Shown: one piece after another, positions 1 through 10,591 of the stretch | Layout of the letters: each line of letters begins with the position of its first letter | Numbering within the stretch: the first letter of the stretch is position 1 | NCBI RefSeq assembly: GCF_021134715.1 | Contig: NC_060018.1 | Location: 11,239,501-11,303,500, forward strand | Source: Daphnia pulex | Lineage: Eukaryota; Arthropoda; Branchiopoda; Diplostraca; Daphniidae | DNA length: 64,000 nucleotides | Reading direction: 5' to 3' | Made by a program: the position numbers and the translations under genes | The notes under the pieces: generated by a model | What the model was told of the DNA's origin: nothing | Database searches by the model: none | The model's input: the letters and a program-made list of their open reading frames with translations, nothing else

Positions 1-227
1 CTCAAAAAGAAAGAAAGAGATCCTGAGTCCCTACATGCCTCCAAATAATAGGAGTCCAAGGAGTAAGTGGATTTGTGGATGTTTCCTTATAATATATGTA
101 TTCTTAAATTCTCTTCTCTTCATGTGTCATTGTACAAAAAATGGGGAAAAAAAATCCAATGTTGCTAAAAAAATCTTGTGAATAGGTTCTCGTGGACGAT
201 CGAATGTTTCAAGTGATTTTTTTGCTG

Positions 228-515
228 ATGGCTGATGCTGATGAGGCTGAACCGACCGTCGAAGAAGATTTGGCCAAATCTGTGGACAGCGCCGTTAATT
301 CCAGCAGTTCAACTCCGACAATTTCAGCCCAGCCAACGGCTTCATCAAATCGCACCCCACAAGCCGAATTATCAAAAATGCTGCTTTTAGTGATCGTGAT
401 TGCAAGAGCCGATTCGTCTTCCTTTCGCCCTTCGCGAGTGTGGATGTTAATATCGTGGATAAGCACGATAGAGGCCCCCAACATTGGAGGAAATGTCTTT
501 ATTCCCGTTGAATGA
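228..515 (+). CDS. possible short coding exon, unidentified
   Basis: An open frame of 95 codons starts at ATG 228. Its first 50 residues are acidic and Ser/Thr-rich, like a disordered protein tail, and its last part is hydrophobic. The opposite strand is also open over the same stretch (209-484), so the strand is uncertain. I see no splice partner, no known motif and no clear promoter. It may be a coding exon, a decayed exon, or chance. Confidence 0.2.
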   Translation: MADADEAEPTVEEDLAKSVDSAVNSSSSTPTISAQPTASSNRTPQAELSKMLLLVIVIARADSSSFRPSRVWMLISWISTIEAPNIGGNVFIPVE

Positions 516-2110
516 GTTACTAAACTGGAACCTTGAACGTGGTAGTGTGTTAACCGAAGCCATCATTGCATTGGTTTTTGCAGGCTGTCACCAAAACAAG
601 ACGGACAACAATTGAAATACAGCCTGGAATAAATTTAAACTTTTGGAAGATGTCATGGTCTATCCAGTTACAAAGTTTGCCTCCCTTATGGAAGAAAACA
701 GAGTGCGCCCCCTCTCTTGTCTGTGCAAGCATCATAAAGAAGAACGGTAGAGAAGGGTGGAGCAGAGATAAGGAGACTTTTCGGCAAGCCATCTAGCGGC
801 TAATACCCTCCCTTCATCATGGAAAAACGAAAAAACCCAACAATTAATTTTTTTTTAATATTGTACTTAACACATTGATACAAATATTTTTAACAATAAA
901 AAAATTCAATTATCGAAAAACTTTAATTTCCTACTTAACAGAATAAAAAATACGATGATATTTCCTATCTATCCCATGTTACGACTTACGACTCCACTAT
1001 CAACTAGCGCCACCATACGTCCTAAAATCGGGCCCAACCGGGAAGGGCCCAGTGGAGGTACCTTTCAACCTATTATACCATGATTCAACGTTGAGCGCAG
1101 TAACCATGATGACTCTAGTTTCCTCTATCTATTACCCAGTTCGTGTCACATTTTTTTTCTTCGCTTTCGCAACTTCGGACGTTAGCCAACTTTGTAGTAA
1201 GTCCTTCGCGTGCTGACATCTAGCGTAGTGTAAATTGGGGGTTGACACATTGTTTGATGACACAGTCTAGGGGAATTTATGAATTTATTAGCTGTAATTT
1301 GACTGTGGGTGTTTAATTGTTTATTTGTGATCTTACTAACTACTAATTTAATAAATTTAATGGTTGCGACGAATGCAACATGAGAACGCATCAACGCGGG
1401 GCATTGCCCCGCAGCACCGTTTTACCTCATAGTTTGTATCGATGCGTAAAATGAATGAGAAATGATTAAGAATGAGAAATGATTATTTGTATTCATAATA
1501 AGGAATTCATACGTTCAATTGAATTTTTGAGATGAATGCAATGTGTGAAAACGCGGGTCGTTGCCCCGCAGTATTCACTATTGGGACAGGCGGAGAACAG
1601 GCCTCCAAATCTCGAAGGCGGACACCCAATGGCCTTTTTAAAGTTATTTGAAGATAATTGCATCAAGGCTTACATTTTTAGGTGTTTGTCACATTTTAAT
1701 TTCTCTTTATCTTAAATTTCGATGGAGAGGCCGGACAAATAAAAACCTGGTTCATTAATGACCAAAGTAGTCCACTTAAGAATTGTTCCGTCTTTTCATT
1801 CCCATCGCATCTTGGTGAAAGAAAATATCTTGTTTTATGAAGTTACGTGCGAACCAAACAAACAATTTCGTAAATGATATTCTTTCATTCTTCACGGGAT
1901 TGCATACGGCTTGTGATGAATAACCAGAATTACTTTGAGCTGCTATGAGGATGAATATGCAGTGGGCAAAGTAAAATTTATTTAGTTCCACAACGGCAGT
2001 AATATTGCGCCAGGAACAGACTCGGTACATCAACAGGAAGATGTCTACGTACCAGAAGCGGACGATCAAAACGACGAAGATGTCTCCATGGCAGCGACCG
2101 GCAGCGACAA
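516..2110. other. intergenic, no gene recognised
   Basis: AT-rich sequence with only short, unconvincing frames. The one structural item is a GC-rich hairpin motif present twice: a 7-bp stem with a 3-nt loop at 1396-1412, and a related, less perfect one at 1552-1569. Both sit about ten bases downstream of a similar GAATGCAA-type context, so this is a small local duplication. Confidence 0.4.
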
Positions 2111-2483
2111 GTTATCATAGATCTATCAGGTTCACGCGTTGATGCAACGCCTCCGATTCCAACAATAAAAAAGCAGCAGAAAAGGGATTTTGGGATCGGC
2201 TTCAAATTTCTTAAAAACAAAGAGACAAGAAACTAGCGAAAAAAATGAAAACAGAATTGAAAAAAGCTGCCCACAAGGTAAAACAAACGGCAAAAGATGG
2301 TTCCGAAAGGCGGGTAGGAAAAGCCAAGGATACGGTGAAGAAAAAAACCGATGCTACTAAAGAAAAATTGAATGATAAAATGAAAGAAAACACTGATATA
2401 TTGAAAGAGAAAACCTGGTGAAAGAAAAAGCCAAAGCGGCGGCGAAAGCCAAGGCTACAAGGTACAAGGCCAAAGAGAAATAA
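2111..2483 (+). pseudogene. decayed Lys/Ala-rich hydrophilic protein gene
   Basis: Three successive open pieces in different frames together read like one protein. A piece at about 2111-2236 ends in a TAG. A 58-codon piece starts at ATG 2245 and ends in TGA at 2419-2421; it is rich in KA, KD, KEK and KDTVKK-type steps. The frame starting at 2415 then continues the same Lys/Ala-rich composition to TAA 2483. The overlap of the last two at 2415-2421 looks like a one- or two-base frameshift. Low-complexity charged helices of this kind resemble LEA-like proteins, but composition alone cannot prove the family. Confidence 0.3.
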
Positions 2484-2585
2484 ACGATAATGTTTTCAAA
2501 AAATAAGAAAAAGTAAGCGACAAGGAAGGGAAGGGAGAAAGGGAATTTTGTTCGGAAGTGCAGTGACCAGTTTTTCAAGTAAAAT

Positions 2586-2699
2586 AAATGACCGGAAGAA
2601 ATGACCGGAATAAGAGCATGGAATAAAGGGACTGGAATAATAATGACCGGAAGAAGAACGTGAAAAAAGTGACTGGAAGAAAACGTCCGGAAGAAGGGA
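2586..2699 (+). repeat. degenerate TGACCGGAAGAA minisatellite
   Basis: About eight imperfect head-to-tail copies of a roughly 12-base unit (TGACCGGAAGAA, with TGACTGGAATAA-like variants) lie between the decayed hydrophilic gene and the 3' end of the SOUL gene. Confidence 0.6.
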
Positions 2700-2800
2700 A
2701 ATACCTCTACTTTATTATTACAATCAGCAACTCGTCATCTCGATAATTTCTCGTATTTAAACGAAAAGATAATAATAATAAAAATAATTTTCAGAAACCC

Positions 2801-2810
2801 TTTATTTATT
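2801..2810 (-). terminator. polyadenylation signal of the SOUL gene
   Basis: On the minus strand this reads AATAAATAAA, two overlapping canonical poly(A) signals about 150 nt beyond the distal stop codon at 2957-2959. It supports the 2957-3233 exon as a genuine last exon. Confidence 0.5.
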
Positions 2811-2956
2811 TTGTCGTGTGAAAGCGACAATTGTGTATCGTATATAGTATTGGATTTACTCAAAAACCAGCCAGATTGAATTTTTGCAAAGATCGGAAAA
2901 GAATGAACGAAATTTTTTAAGAGAATTTTAAATTTTGAATAGTTTTTGGAATTGCT

Positions 2957-3233
2957 TCAATTGTCCGATTCATTTTTCTCGTCGCAAGAGCTGATGGGCT
3001 TTGCGACAGTTGTGTGCTGTTGGGATTCTGCATCAAGAGGCAAGTTCAATTCAGATTGGGGAATCATCCATACTTCGTTGCGGCGATAAAAAAGTTTGAA
3101 TGGGGGATCGTATCCAGCGTAATAATATGGTCCGGTTTGGTTGACTAATTGTTTATCCTCTTCAGCCAGAGAATCAAACAGGTTTTGACGTTCCTGTTGT
3201 GTGACGCGGTCGTTTGAAAAGCCCCCACAAGTT
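2957..3233 (-). other. SOUL alternative last exon B
   Basis: The acceptor is TTCTAG before 3233 and the stop codon is at 2957-2959. It completes the same AG|A Arg codon and gives RTCGGFS, then YAGYDPPFK and RRNEVWMI, a better match to the canonical SOUL C-terminus than exon A. It carries a ~30-residue polar tail and is followed by the poly(A) signal. Confidence 0.6.
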
Positions 3234-5842
3234 CTAGAATTTGAAAAAAAAAATCATTAGATTATTTTGTAAACACTTGATAAATTGGAGAGTATACAAA
3301 AATTACACACAATTATACTAGGAATGAATTCGCTTTTTTAAACCATATTTCTTCGATCTCGACAGAGCCGGGATCTCCATTATAATATTGCGCGGAAAAA
3401 TAAGTATCAAAATCAACCCCAGTTTCTTTGTTTGACTGAATCAATTCTCCGAAAAGAACTGCCTCTTGCACAAAAGCTGTTTCATCAGAAGGGCCTTGAA
3501 AAGCTCTAAATAGAAGACAGAACAAGAATTCTCTCAGAAGGAAGCTATTACCTAAGGCAAATTTGATATAGTTTACCTTGCTAGAACCTTGAACTTTGGC
3601 ATTCTTCAATCGTCACACCACTTTCTGTGGGTTGTGGTGTGTCATCTTGAAAAGCAGCCGGAACATAGAATGCCATAGTGAAAGTGCTTTCGCAGTTGGG
3701 ACCAGATGCAGGTTCAATGAAAACAGAGACTGGAGCAGTCATGGGAACTTTGGTTTTCTTATCATTCTTGCCTGAAATGTAGTTGAACAGCTTCCAGAAC
3801 ATGGCAGAAGAAGCAGAATCTTTCGAGATGCTCTCGGTTTGGGTCTTCACCCATTTCTGAGCTGGATAAAGCCTCTCCTCATATTACTAGTGAACGCACA
3901 CATATGAAATTGCAAAAATAAATTAAAATATTTAACTGATAATGGAAATACCTTTTCTTTTCTCAGAACGGTGTAGGGAGCAGTCTCTATGCCTCCGCCG
4001 GTGATGGCCCCGCGTTTGGAACAGACCTGACAGTGCCATAGCGAAGAATGACAAGAACTGATTATTCGTGCAGAGTAAGTCTACAACCACAGGTCGTTTG
4101 ACAGGAAACGACTAGAAAGTTTTATGTTGTCATCGCGATTTGTTTTAAATTATGTAAGTCGGGGTATTTACATAACACTATCCCCATAGCAACCTTGTCA
4201 ACAGGAGGAAGCGGCAGCTAGCGGCCAAAATTCGCAACTTACCTTGAAATATTCCAGGGTCGGCCTCATTTCCTGTTGGGTCACTTGTAGGCGCTGGTTG
4301 CGATTGTTCTTGAATTTCCTCATTTCCTGCTGTCGTAAAATTATCGAATTTAAGAGGACATCATTACACAATTAAGCACCCAATAATAAATTTTACTAAA
4401 TCAATAAATATTTTACTGGATTTAGGAATCTGAGGTTTTCTGTCGAAATTAATTCGCGACATTGTCGGTTGAACGTTTAGATCCAATTTCAAGTCGACGA
4501 CCGAATATTTGATGGGAATATTCCGCACGGGCTTGAAACTGTTGCGCAGCTTGTCCAAATTGATTCGGTACAATTTCGTCAGCCTGGGAGCGAAATGATT
4601 TCTCTCCCACTGGATAGTTCTTCTGCTCTCTTCCAGCCTACTCGAAAGACGTGATGGCGAAGTTTGGAAGACGTTCGTCAGAGCCCGAAGTGTCTCATCA
4701 CTGACGACATTTTTCGCCGACGCCATCAGGCCGGAAGGCTCATCCTGCATCACTTGTTGAACCATCCACTTGCGCTCCTTCTCATCCGCGTTCTGGTAAA
4801 TTTTGTTGAGTTTCCGGGCCATGACGTCTGGCCTCACATCCGATCCGGCGTTCTCGTAGTCCCAGTAGAGAGAATTCCACGAAGATTCGTCATCTTCCTC
4901 CAGCGGAATGATGTGATTTTCAAAGATGAGATTCTCCAAAATCCTCCGCAAACGCGTTTCGTCCTCGGGTTCCAGTCCGAGATTGTCGGAATCCTCCAAC
5001 ACCTCGACATCCGTCAGAACATTTTCCAGAGCTTCGGAAACGATCCTGGCGCGATCCTGGGCAGTCACCAAAGCGAAAGAAGAGTTGGAAAATCTCCTAT
5101 TCAAATCCGCCATAATTGGACCGTTCCAAACGTGCTCGCCGGACACGGAGGCGGACTTGCGCCTCAAGGAGCCCCCGGACGTCAAACTTTTATGATCAAA
5201 TCGGAAGTAGAGCGTCAGCTGCGAGGAGAACTGCTCCGGATGGGTAATCATTTGTTGGCCGAGATCTCGACACTCTTCCAAGGTGGGGCAGACCAGCCGG
5301 AATTGCATCTGTTTGGGTCCGTGCGAAAAGGATCGCCAGTGGCTATCGGGCCGGCCCGTCCCGCTGCTGCCGCACCGTCGGCAGCGCATCGAAACTTTTT
5401 CGAACGGCAACACGCTCACTTTGTTCTCGGCCACGTCCAGCCCAGTCACGTTGCTCAGATGCTCTTTGACGACGTGGACCAGCTCTTCCGTCCACATCTC
5501 GACGCGGAAGGCCAGCTGATTTTCGCCGGTCAAGTTATTACGGCCGCTAGAGGCACTCGTGTGCTCCAGCAGAGCCAACGGGGCGAAGTAGAATCGATTC
5601 AAAGAACCAAGTTCCTTCTCGTAGGTGCGGATGTGAAAATCGCCAAGCGGCACAGTGTCGAAAGCTACCGGAAGTCCGGAATTCGATGCATCCGCTCGGC
5701 CGTTAACGACGGCCGACTCGACGACGAGTAAAAACAACAAAAAGGCCCAGCACCTTATGTAATAAAATCTTTGATATAACAGAAAAACAAAACAAAGCTT
5801 CTAAACATGAACTTACTTATAAGAATTCCGGTTTGGATCCAT
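2957..5842 (-). CDS. secreted/anchored protein with C-terminal SOUL haem-binding domain
   Basis: Exons, minus strand: 5842-5817, 5753-4397, 4326-4243, 4026-3952, 3886-3588, then either 3505-3313 or 3233-2957. All junctions are GT-AG and in phase. The start MDPNRNSYK is followed by a hydrophobic run (WAFLLFLLVV), a signal peptide or anchor. Residues ~27-460 are a region I do not recognise, with a Cys cluster (RCRRCG) and an acidic middle. The SOUL domain begins in the 75-nt exon (ETAPYTVL) and continues with YEERLYPAQKWV, YISGKN and VPMTAPV, all family signatures. SOUL/HEBP proteins bind haem or other tetrapyrroles. Predicted length is 677 or 705 codons, against about 200 for a stand-alone SOUL protein. 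Oddity: the first codon of the 3886-3588 exon is TAA, which would end translation after 514 residues. The 4397 donor is less certain; a donor at 4417 is the alternative but breaks the SOUL frame. Confidence 0.72.
3313..3505 (-). other. SOUL alternative last exon A
   Basis: The acceptor is TTTAG before 3505 and the stop codon is at 3313-3315. The exon begins by completing an Arg codon (AG|A), giving RAFQG, and ends with a diverged version of the last SOUL strand (IEEIWFKK). It is homologous in layout to the exon at 2957-3233 and enters in the same phase, so the two cannot be joined in series. Confidence 0.55.
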
Positions 5843-6679
5843 CCTTCGGCGCTGGAAGGAGCGATATGTACAGTATGTGCAATACCAACTAACTGAAACT
5901 CAAACATCCAACTGACACCAATATGGCGAATCTCGATCGATGGAGAGACACACGCAAACTATTGCCCGTCGTAAAGTTCACGGACATGTGATGGCATGTA
6001 CAAGATCAAAGATAAGTCGAGATCTGGTTACTATCCGATACAACTTGGCCATCAGCATTTTTAAAAAGATTCGATTGGTAGCCTGTACATAATATTGAAT
6101 TAAACACACCGATCAAAAACAATTAAAGTGGTTTTCTCACCTGCTGAAGGATAATATTAGTTTCAACTTTCCAGTCTAATTCGTCTCCCAGACAAGAAAA
6201 AAGCAAAAAAATCAGCAGATAATTACTTTTAGACCAGAAACTACCATAATTGGCGATGACGTTGTATGGTTTATGCCTTTAACCGCCTTTAACTAGCCCG
6301 GTACTTCAATTGGGGAATAACCTGCGGTTTCAAGTTCTGATGTCTACATTTTATCTCTTGGACTAGGGTTTGCGTATCTGTACCGCTGTAAAATGAGGTT
6401 GTGGACTGTTTTGAGCCAACTTCAAAACAAGTGTGGTTGGTCAGACGCTTAACATACACGGGCTTGATAATCGGAGAAAGGCTTCATTAATTGAAGTGGA
6501 ATCTCGGTGCGGGAGGCATTAACAAACAACCAACTGAGAGATTCAAAGCCAGTTGAACTCGTCGTTATTTCCCATATTATTTAGACAATTGTAGCAGACG
6601 ATTTTTTGTCTGATTAAGTAGAAATCATTACAAGAATTCCTATCCAGCAGAGTTGTGCAGTGATTCCATAACCAACTGG
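5843..6679. promoter_or_regulatory. shared upstream region of two divergent genes
   Basis: This is 837 bp between the SOUL start (minus) and the small membrane-protein start (plus). No clear TATA box was seen for either. The right end (about 6480-6570) has a counterpart upstream of the next paralogue at about 7645-7740. Confidence 0.35.
6480..6570 (+). promoter_or_regulatory. conserved upstream block of small membrane-protein gene, copy 1
   Basis: It shares ordered blocks with 7645-7740: AATTGAAG, then ATCTCGGT, a GCATT followed by AAC/AA runs, CCAACTGA, and a terminal AG-CAGTT. Conservation in a tandem duplicate suggests promoter or 5' UTR function. The CAGTT near the right end could be an initiator. 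Confidence 0.35.
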
Positions 6680-7056
6680 ATGATGGAAGTTTATTGGGGA
6701 TTGCTGCTCTTCTTGATCAGCTCGTTGATTTCGTTTTTCTATTATTTCTACAGAAAACGTATTCGTGCTACTACAACTATTATTGAACAAACGGAAGCAC
6801 CTGTTATTGATCACGGTAAATACTCTAGTCAAAGTTAATACAATAGTATCTGTAAAGGGTCGTTAACTTATAGATTGTGTTGTTTACATTTCTAGTGACT
6901 GTAAGTGGAAATGCCGACGGAATTGCTTTTATAACTCTGCCATCCGATGGCCAGTGCACCAACTTGTCCCCTATTCCTTCTTATGAAACGTGTGTTCACA
7001 AAGAGAACGATCCCCCGCCAAGTTACGAAATGGCGACAGCGTTGCCGACTGGTTGA
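6680..7056 (+). CDS. small single-pass membrane protein with PPPSY motif
   Basis: Two exons, 6680-6815 and 6896-7056, joined in phase 1, give 98 residues. The start is the ATG pair at 6680/6683; the longer open frame upstream begins only with TTG. A transmembrane segment fills residues ~5-26 (EVYWGLLLFLISSLISFFYY) and is followed by a basic RKRIR stop-transfer stretch. The second exon encodes a polar cytoplasmic tail with SPIPSYE and NDPPPSYEM; PPxY motifs of this type are ligands for WW domains, for example of Nedd4-family ubiquitin ligases. I do not recognise a named family. A tandem paralogue follows at 7837, and similar tiny genes lie at 33460-38376. Confidence 0.55.
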
Positions 7057-7644
7057 CTCCCGTTTGCTGGACTTGGATTGATTAAAGTGCTGCTGGACTC
7101 GGTAATTTTTGGTTGACGAATGATTTGACATTTGACGAACTTTTCTGTGCCTTTATATACTGCAACTAAGAAAGAAACTCTGCCGCTTACGAGCAATAAT
7201 CTGTAAATTTATTGACATAATGTGGCAACTGAGAATTTCATTATTGCATCACACACCTATTATCGCAACGATCGCAACGCACGTGAAATATCCCCCAGTC
7301 AGTTAGTCATCATCATAAGAGGACAAAGTTATTTGAACAAGCCGACAGCACAAATGGATCGCCAAATAAAACTAGAACCAGATTATTAACCCGGCATTGT
7401 GCAACTTATAACGTGTATGTGTTTTCAATGGTCATATAGCTTTAATAAATTATTTCCCTAATAACTTGTGTTGGGATCTGATAATAACATTTGGCCTTGG
7501 TTGACGCGGTTTTATATCTATTCTGGTAGGACAACGTAACGAGCAGTTATTGTGAGTCATCATGTGTACCGTGTCATATATAGAATCTCGTATATATACG
7601 TCAGGTATACATATAACGTAACTAGCTTCAAATCTGGGCAATGA

Positions 7645-7740
7645 CGTCTTCAATTGAAGCATTTTTATCTCGGTACGGACAGCATTCATAAATAGACTAA
7701 CCAACTGAAGGATTCCGAGTCAGTTCAATGAGACAAACGT
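7645..7740 (+). promoter_or_regulatory. conserved upstream block, copy 2
   Basis: Counterpart of 6480-6570, about 100 bp before the ATG at 7837. It ends in GAGTCAGTTCAATG, which includes an arthropod initiator-like TCAGTT. Confidence 0.3.
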
Positions 7741-7836
7741 AGCGAATTTTGACATCAATTTGTCTGAATTTAAACTATTTAGTACACAAGCGAATCGAAT
7801 TATTCCTATCGAGTTGGACATCTATTCAACTGCACT

Positions 7837-8410
7837 ATGGATACCATTTTCGTTGTTGTTATAGCTTTGTTTTCCGTTTTTGGCGTTTTTTTCCTTTTTT
7901 TCTTTACCCTACGTTGTTATGTTATAGTTGTTGTAAACAAGGGAAAACAGGTGAGCAAGTTAAAAAATGCTTTATACTGCAATTATTCAACAAGAAGAAC
8001 AATCATATAGCATACGTAGTATATTTTGATCGGTCAATCATCTGCCTTGTTATGTTGACATCTTTAGTGACGGAAAACCAAGGCTACGTTAATGGCGGTG
8101 CAGACGGTATCAGTGGTAGGCTACCATCGATTGTTCTCCGAGTGACGGTGCGTCCGCCGGATACGACGGTGGTGGCGGCGGTGGTGGCGACTATATACCC
8201 CGTACGGAACCCGTTCGCCCTATATTGATCCCGGTGCGTGGGTTGCTCTTTGCTCACACTGAAGCAGCAAGAGGTGATTTTCGTATTTTAAATCATAAAT
8301 TGGCATCCAACAACAAATCTAACGTCATATTAGGTGGAACACAGTAGTACCCGAATCGTCCGCCATCTGTGGTAAAACCCCTAGCTACTTTGAACTATGC
8401 GCTAGGTAGG
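7837..8410 (+). pseudogene. tandem paralogue of the PPPSY membrane protein, probably decayed
   Basis: ATG 7837 opens a ~38-codon exon with a strong transmembrane run (FVVVIALFSVFGVFFLFFF), ending at a CAG|GTGAGC donor. The next exon starts after TTTAG at about 8069 with VTENQG and GGADGIS, matching VTVSG and NADGIA of the 98-residue neighbour. A Gly-rich stretch and PSDGA follow, but only in another frame. The donor and acceptor phases do not agree. A possible third piece with NRPPSV lies near 8358. The duplication is clear, but I cannot assemble one open frame, so it is called a pseudogene. Confidence 0.4.
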
Positions 8411-10429
8411 ACTCTTAAATTTTGGCTTCGATTCATTAGTGATTTTTGACTTGCGAGATTTCAATCAGTTTAACAACAGCAGAAAGAAAAAAAGAAGCTG
8501 TAAATGTTAAATAAAAAAGCAGACAGGAAGCCGAAGCACCATATAAAATCCAGACGTTTTCTTTGGACTGAAAACTGGGATTTGCTTTATGGTGATTTAT
8601 CTCGTGACTTTGTTATCGTGACGACCCAGACGAGTAATCACGGGCTGAACGGAGCCCGGTCAACGCTCGTGTCTATTCACTGCGGCTGGCTGAGACTATA
8701 AGTTTCTCAACACTGTTAACTGCATCACTGTTTTTCACTTGCAGGACAGTTCAGAGGTCACTTTTGGGTGCTGCTCTCGACTGATCAGTGATCATTGAGT
8801 GTAGCTAGTCACAAGCTTTTCCTATCCTGTTTACGATGATTTGTACCCGCCATCGCTATATATATCGAATGCTATAGCCGCTAGGCTTATATTGCACTAC
8901 GACTTCCTTCGTTGGTCGATAAGAACCTAGCCATCTAGTATAGTCCTTTTGTTTATTTCAGTCTGTTTTAGATTTTAGTTTTGTTTAACTGTAAAAGAAA
9001 ATCCTTGAGCAATTACTGTATACAGTAATTTCTTGCATAAAGACCTATAAGTGTGATTAAGTTGAAATCACTTTCAACTTAACTTTGTTTAAATCTTAAA
9101 TTTCCATTAGGAATTGATGGAGATATCCGAGTCCGAAGATGCAATAACAATTTGTATGGAGAAATGTGCATATAAGCATTAAAAAATTTTGACAGCGCTT
9201 GTTGTTTAACAGTTGTACGCTAATGTAATTGACCAAAATGTCCTATGACGGCTTAATAATGTATGGCGCTGGCGAAGAAACTATTTATACTCGATATCGT
9301 CGTTTTGAAGGTTATCCGATGCCAGCAAGAGCACGGTCCTTCCTATCGACAATGCTATCATTTCAATCAAGCCGTTTATATTTTAAAAATGTTGTTGTTT
9401 AACATAATTCTCGTGCCAGTCAACCCGCGCGCCAGCCTTGAAATAGACAAAAATACGTCACGCGTGCTGATCGATAGCGAATGGAGGGGCGTTATAAAAT
9501 CAAGGAAAAAATCTATACTCAACAAGTTACTGCACTTGTAGTAAAATACAGTTGTAGACTTCCGCGTAATAATTAGCCGCAGGATCGATCTCAGCAGACT
9601 TCGGATTTCTGTGTAATGATCGCATTGAGCAATTCAAGCGCTGCTGTCAACTGTCCAACATTAGATTAAATAGCTGACGTCTGAGCATGATGTATAGAGT
9701 CATTTACTTCGCGAGATGCTTGTATGGACCTTATTTTTTTTCTTCTTCTTCTTTTCGACGCATATGTGTAGTACAGCTGGGTTATCGCAACTGCGATATT
9801 TCTTCACTTTTTAAAATATAAGGCTGTTGTCGCCAGATAGCCTCTACACATAAGTAAAATTCCAAGAATGCCAACGGATAAGGACTATATTCTTGTTAGG
9901 GTTATTGCACTTGATATATAATTCAACATCACGTAATTTATTTTTTAATGTTGGACCATCCGCCATTTCATAAGTCATAAGTTCTATTATTAATTATTGT
10001 AAAGTTAATTTTCTTGTACACTATGGACAATGGAACCGATGATGAAGAAAAGAATTGAAATGATCTTTGAGACGACAAGAGTCCAGCACACTTTGTACGT
10101 CTTACGGAGTGGACCCGCAGCCGGCGGGGCACTTGGGCTGTTGCTGATGCTGCTTGTTGCTGCTGCTGGACATCAAATGAAACCGGCGACCTTTGACTTT
10201 ATCACAGAGTCTCTCTTATTTCTCTCTCTGTTTCTCTTGGCTGGCCAAAGGACTCATTGGCTGGGAGTCATCCTGATGTTGGCCGGGGAGGGTGATGGAC
10301 AAGGAGGAGGGCGTTAACGTCTTCTCGAGGCTGCCCCCCCTCCAACCACATTGACCGAAGAAGGAAAAAATGGGGGGCGAAAAGGAAGAAGGAGGATTCA
10401 AGGATTTTTTTTCGATTTCGGCGCTGGGA
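8411..10429. other. intergenic upstream of apolipophorin
   Basis: About 2 kb without a convincing gene. It includes a T-rich tract near 9727-9755. An isolated frame at 9238-9402 is listed separately. Confidence 0.4.
9238..9402 (+). CDS. possible 54-residue ORF, unidentified
   Basis: ATG 9238 opens 54 codons with a polar start (GAGEETIYTRYRRFEGYP). It has no splice partner, homologue or promoter signal that I can see. The composition looks protein-like, but a frame this short can arise by chance. Confidence 0.15.
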   Translation: MSYDGLIMYGAGEETIYTRYRRFEGYPMPARARSFLSTMLSFQSSRLYFKNVVV

Positions 10430-10436
10430 TATAAAA
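10430..10436 (+). promoter_or_regulatory. TATA box of the apolipophorin gene
   Basis: TATAAAA lies about 160 bp before the ATG. TCAACT at 10449-10454 is a possible initiator, slightly closer than the usual 25-30 bp. Confidence 0.5.
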
Positions 10437-10591
10437 CGGGGTGGTAGGTCAACTGGTCCCATCCATTATAGCCTGTACAAATGTGCGCGGTGCGTTAGAC
10501 TCGTTCGTGTTGTTGATGCGAGTGAACCACCCGTCTTAGTAGAGATCTCTGCTACTAATTGATTTTAGTTCAAAGTTAATTCCCATCAGTT

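Noticed and set aside
4664-5731. 355-codon plus-strand frame
   Set aside because: Antisense of the SOUL gene's large second exon, which has in-phase splice junctions, a signal peptide and family motifs downstream.
8504-8701. 65-codon frame
   Set aside because: No splice partner, motif or homologous neighbour; expected by chance.
10030-10317. 95-codon frame with a Leu-rich run upstream of apolipophorin
   Set aside because: Lies in the promoter region just before the TATA box; GCTG-repeat composition explains the hydrophobic run.
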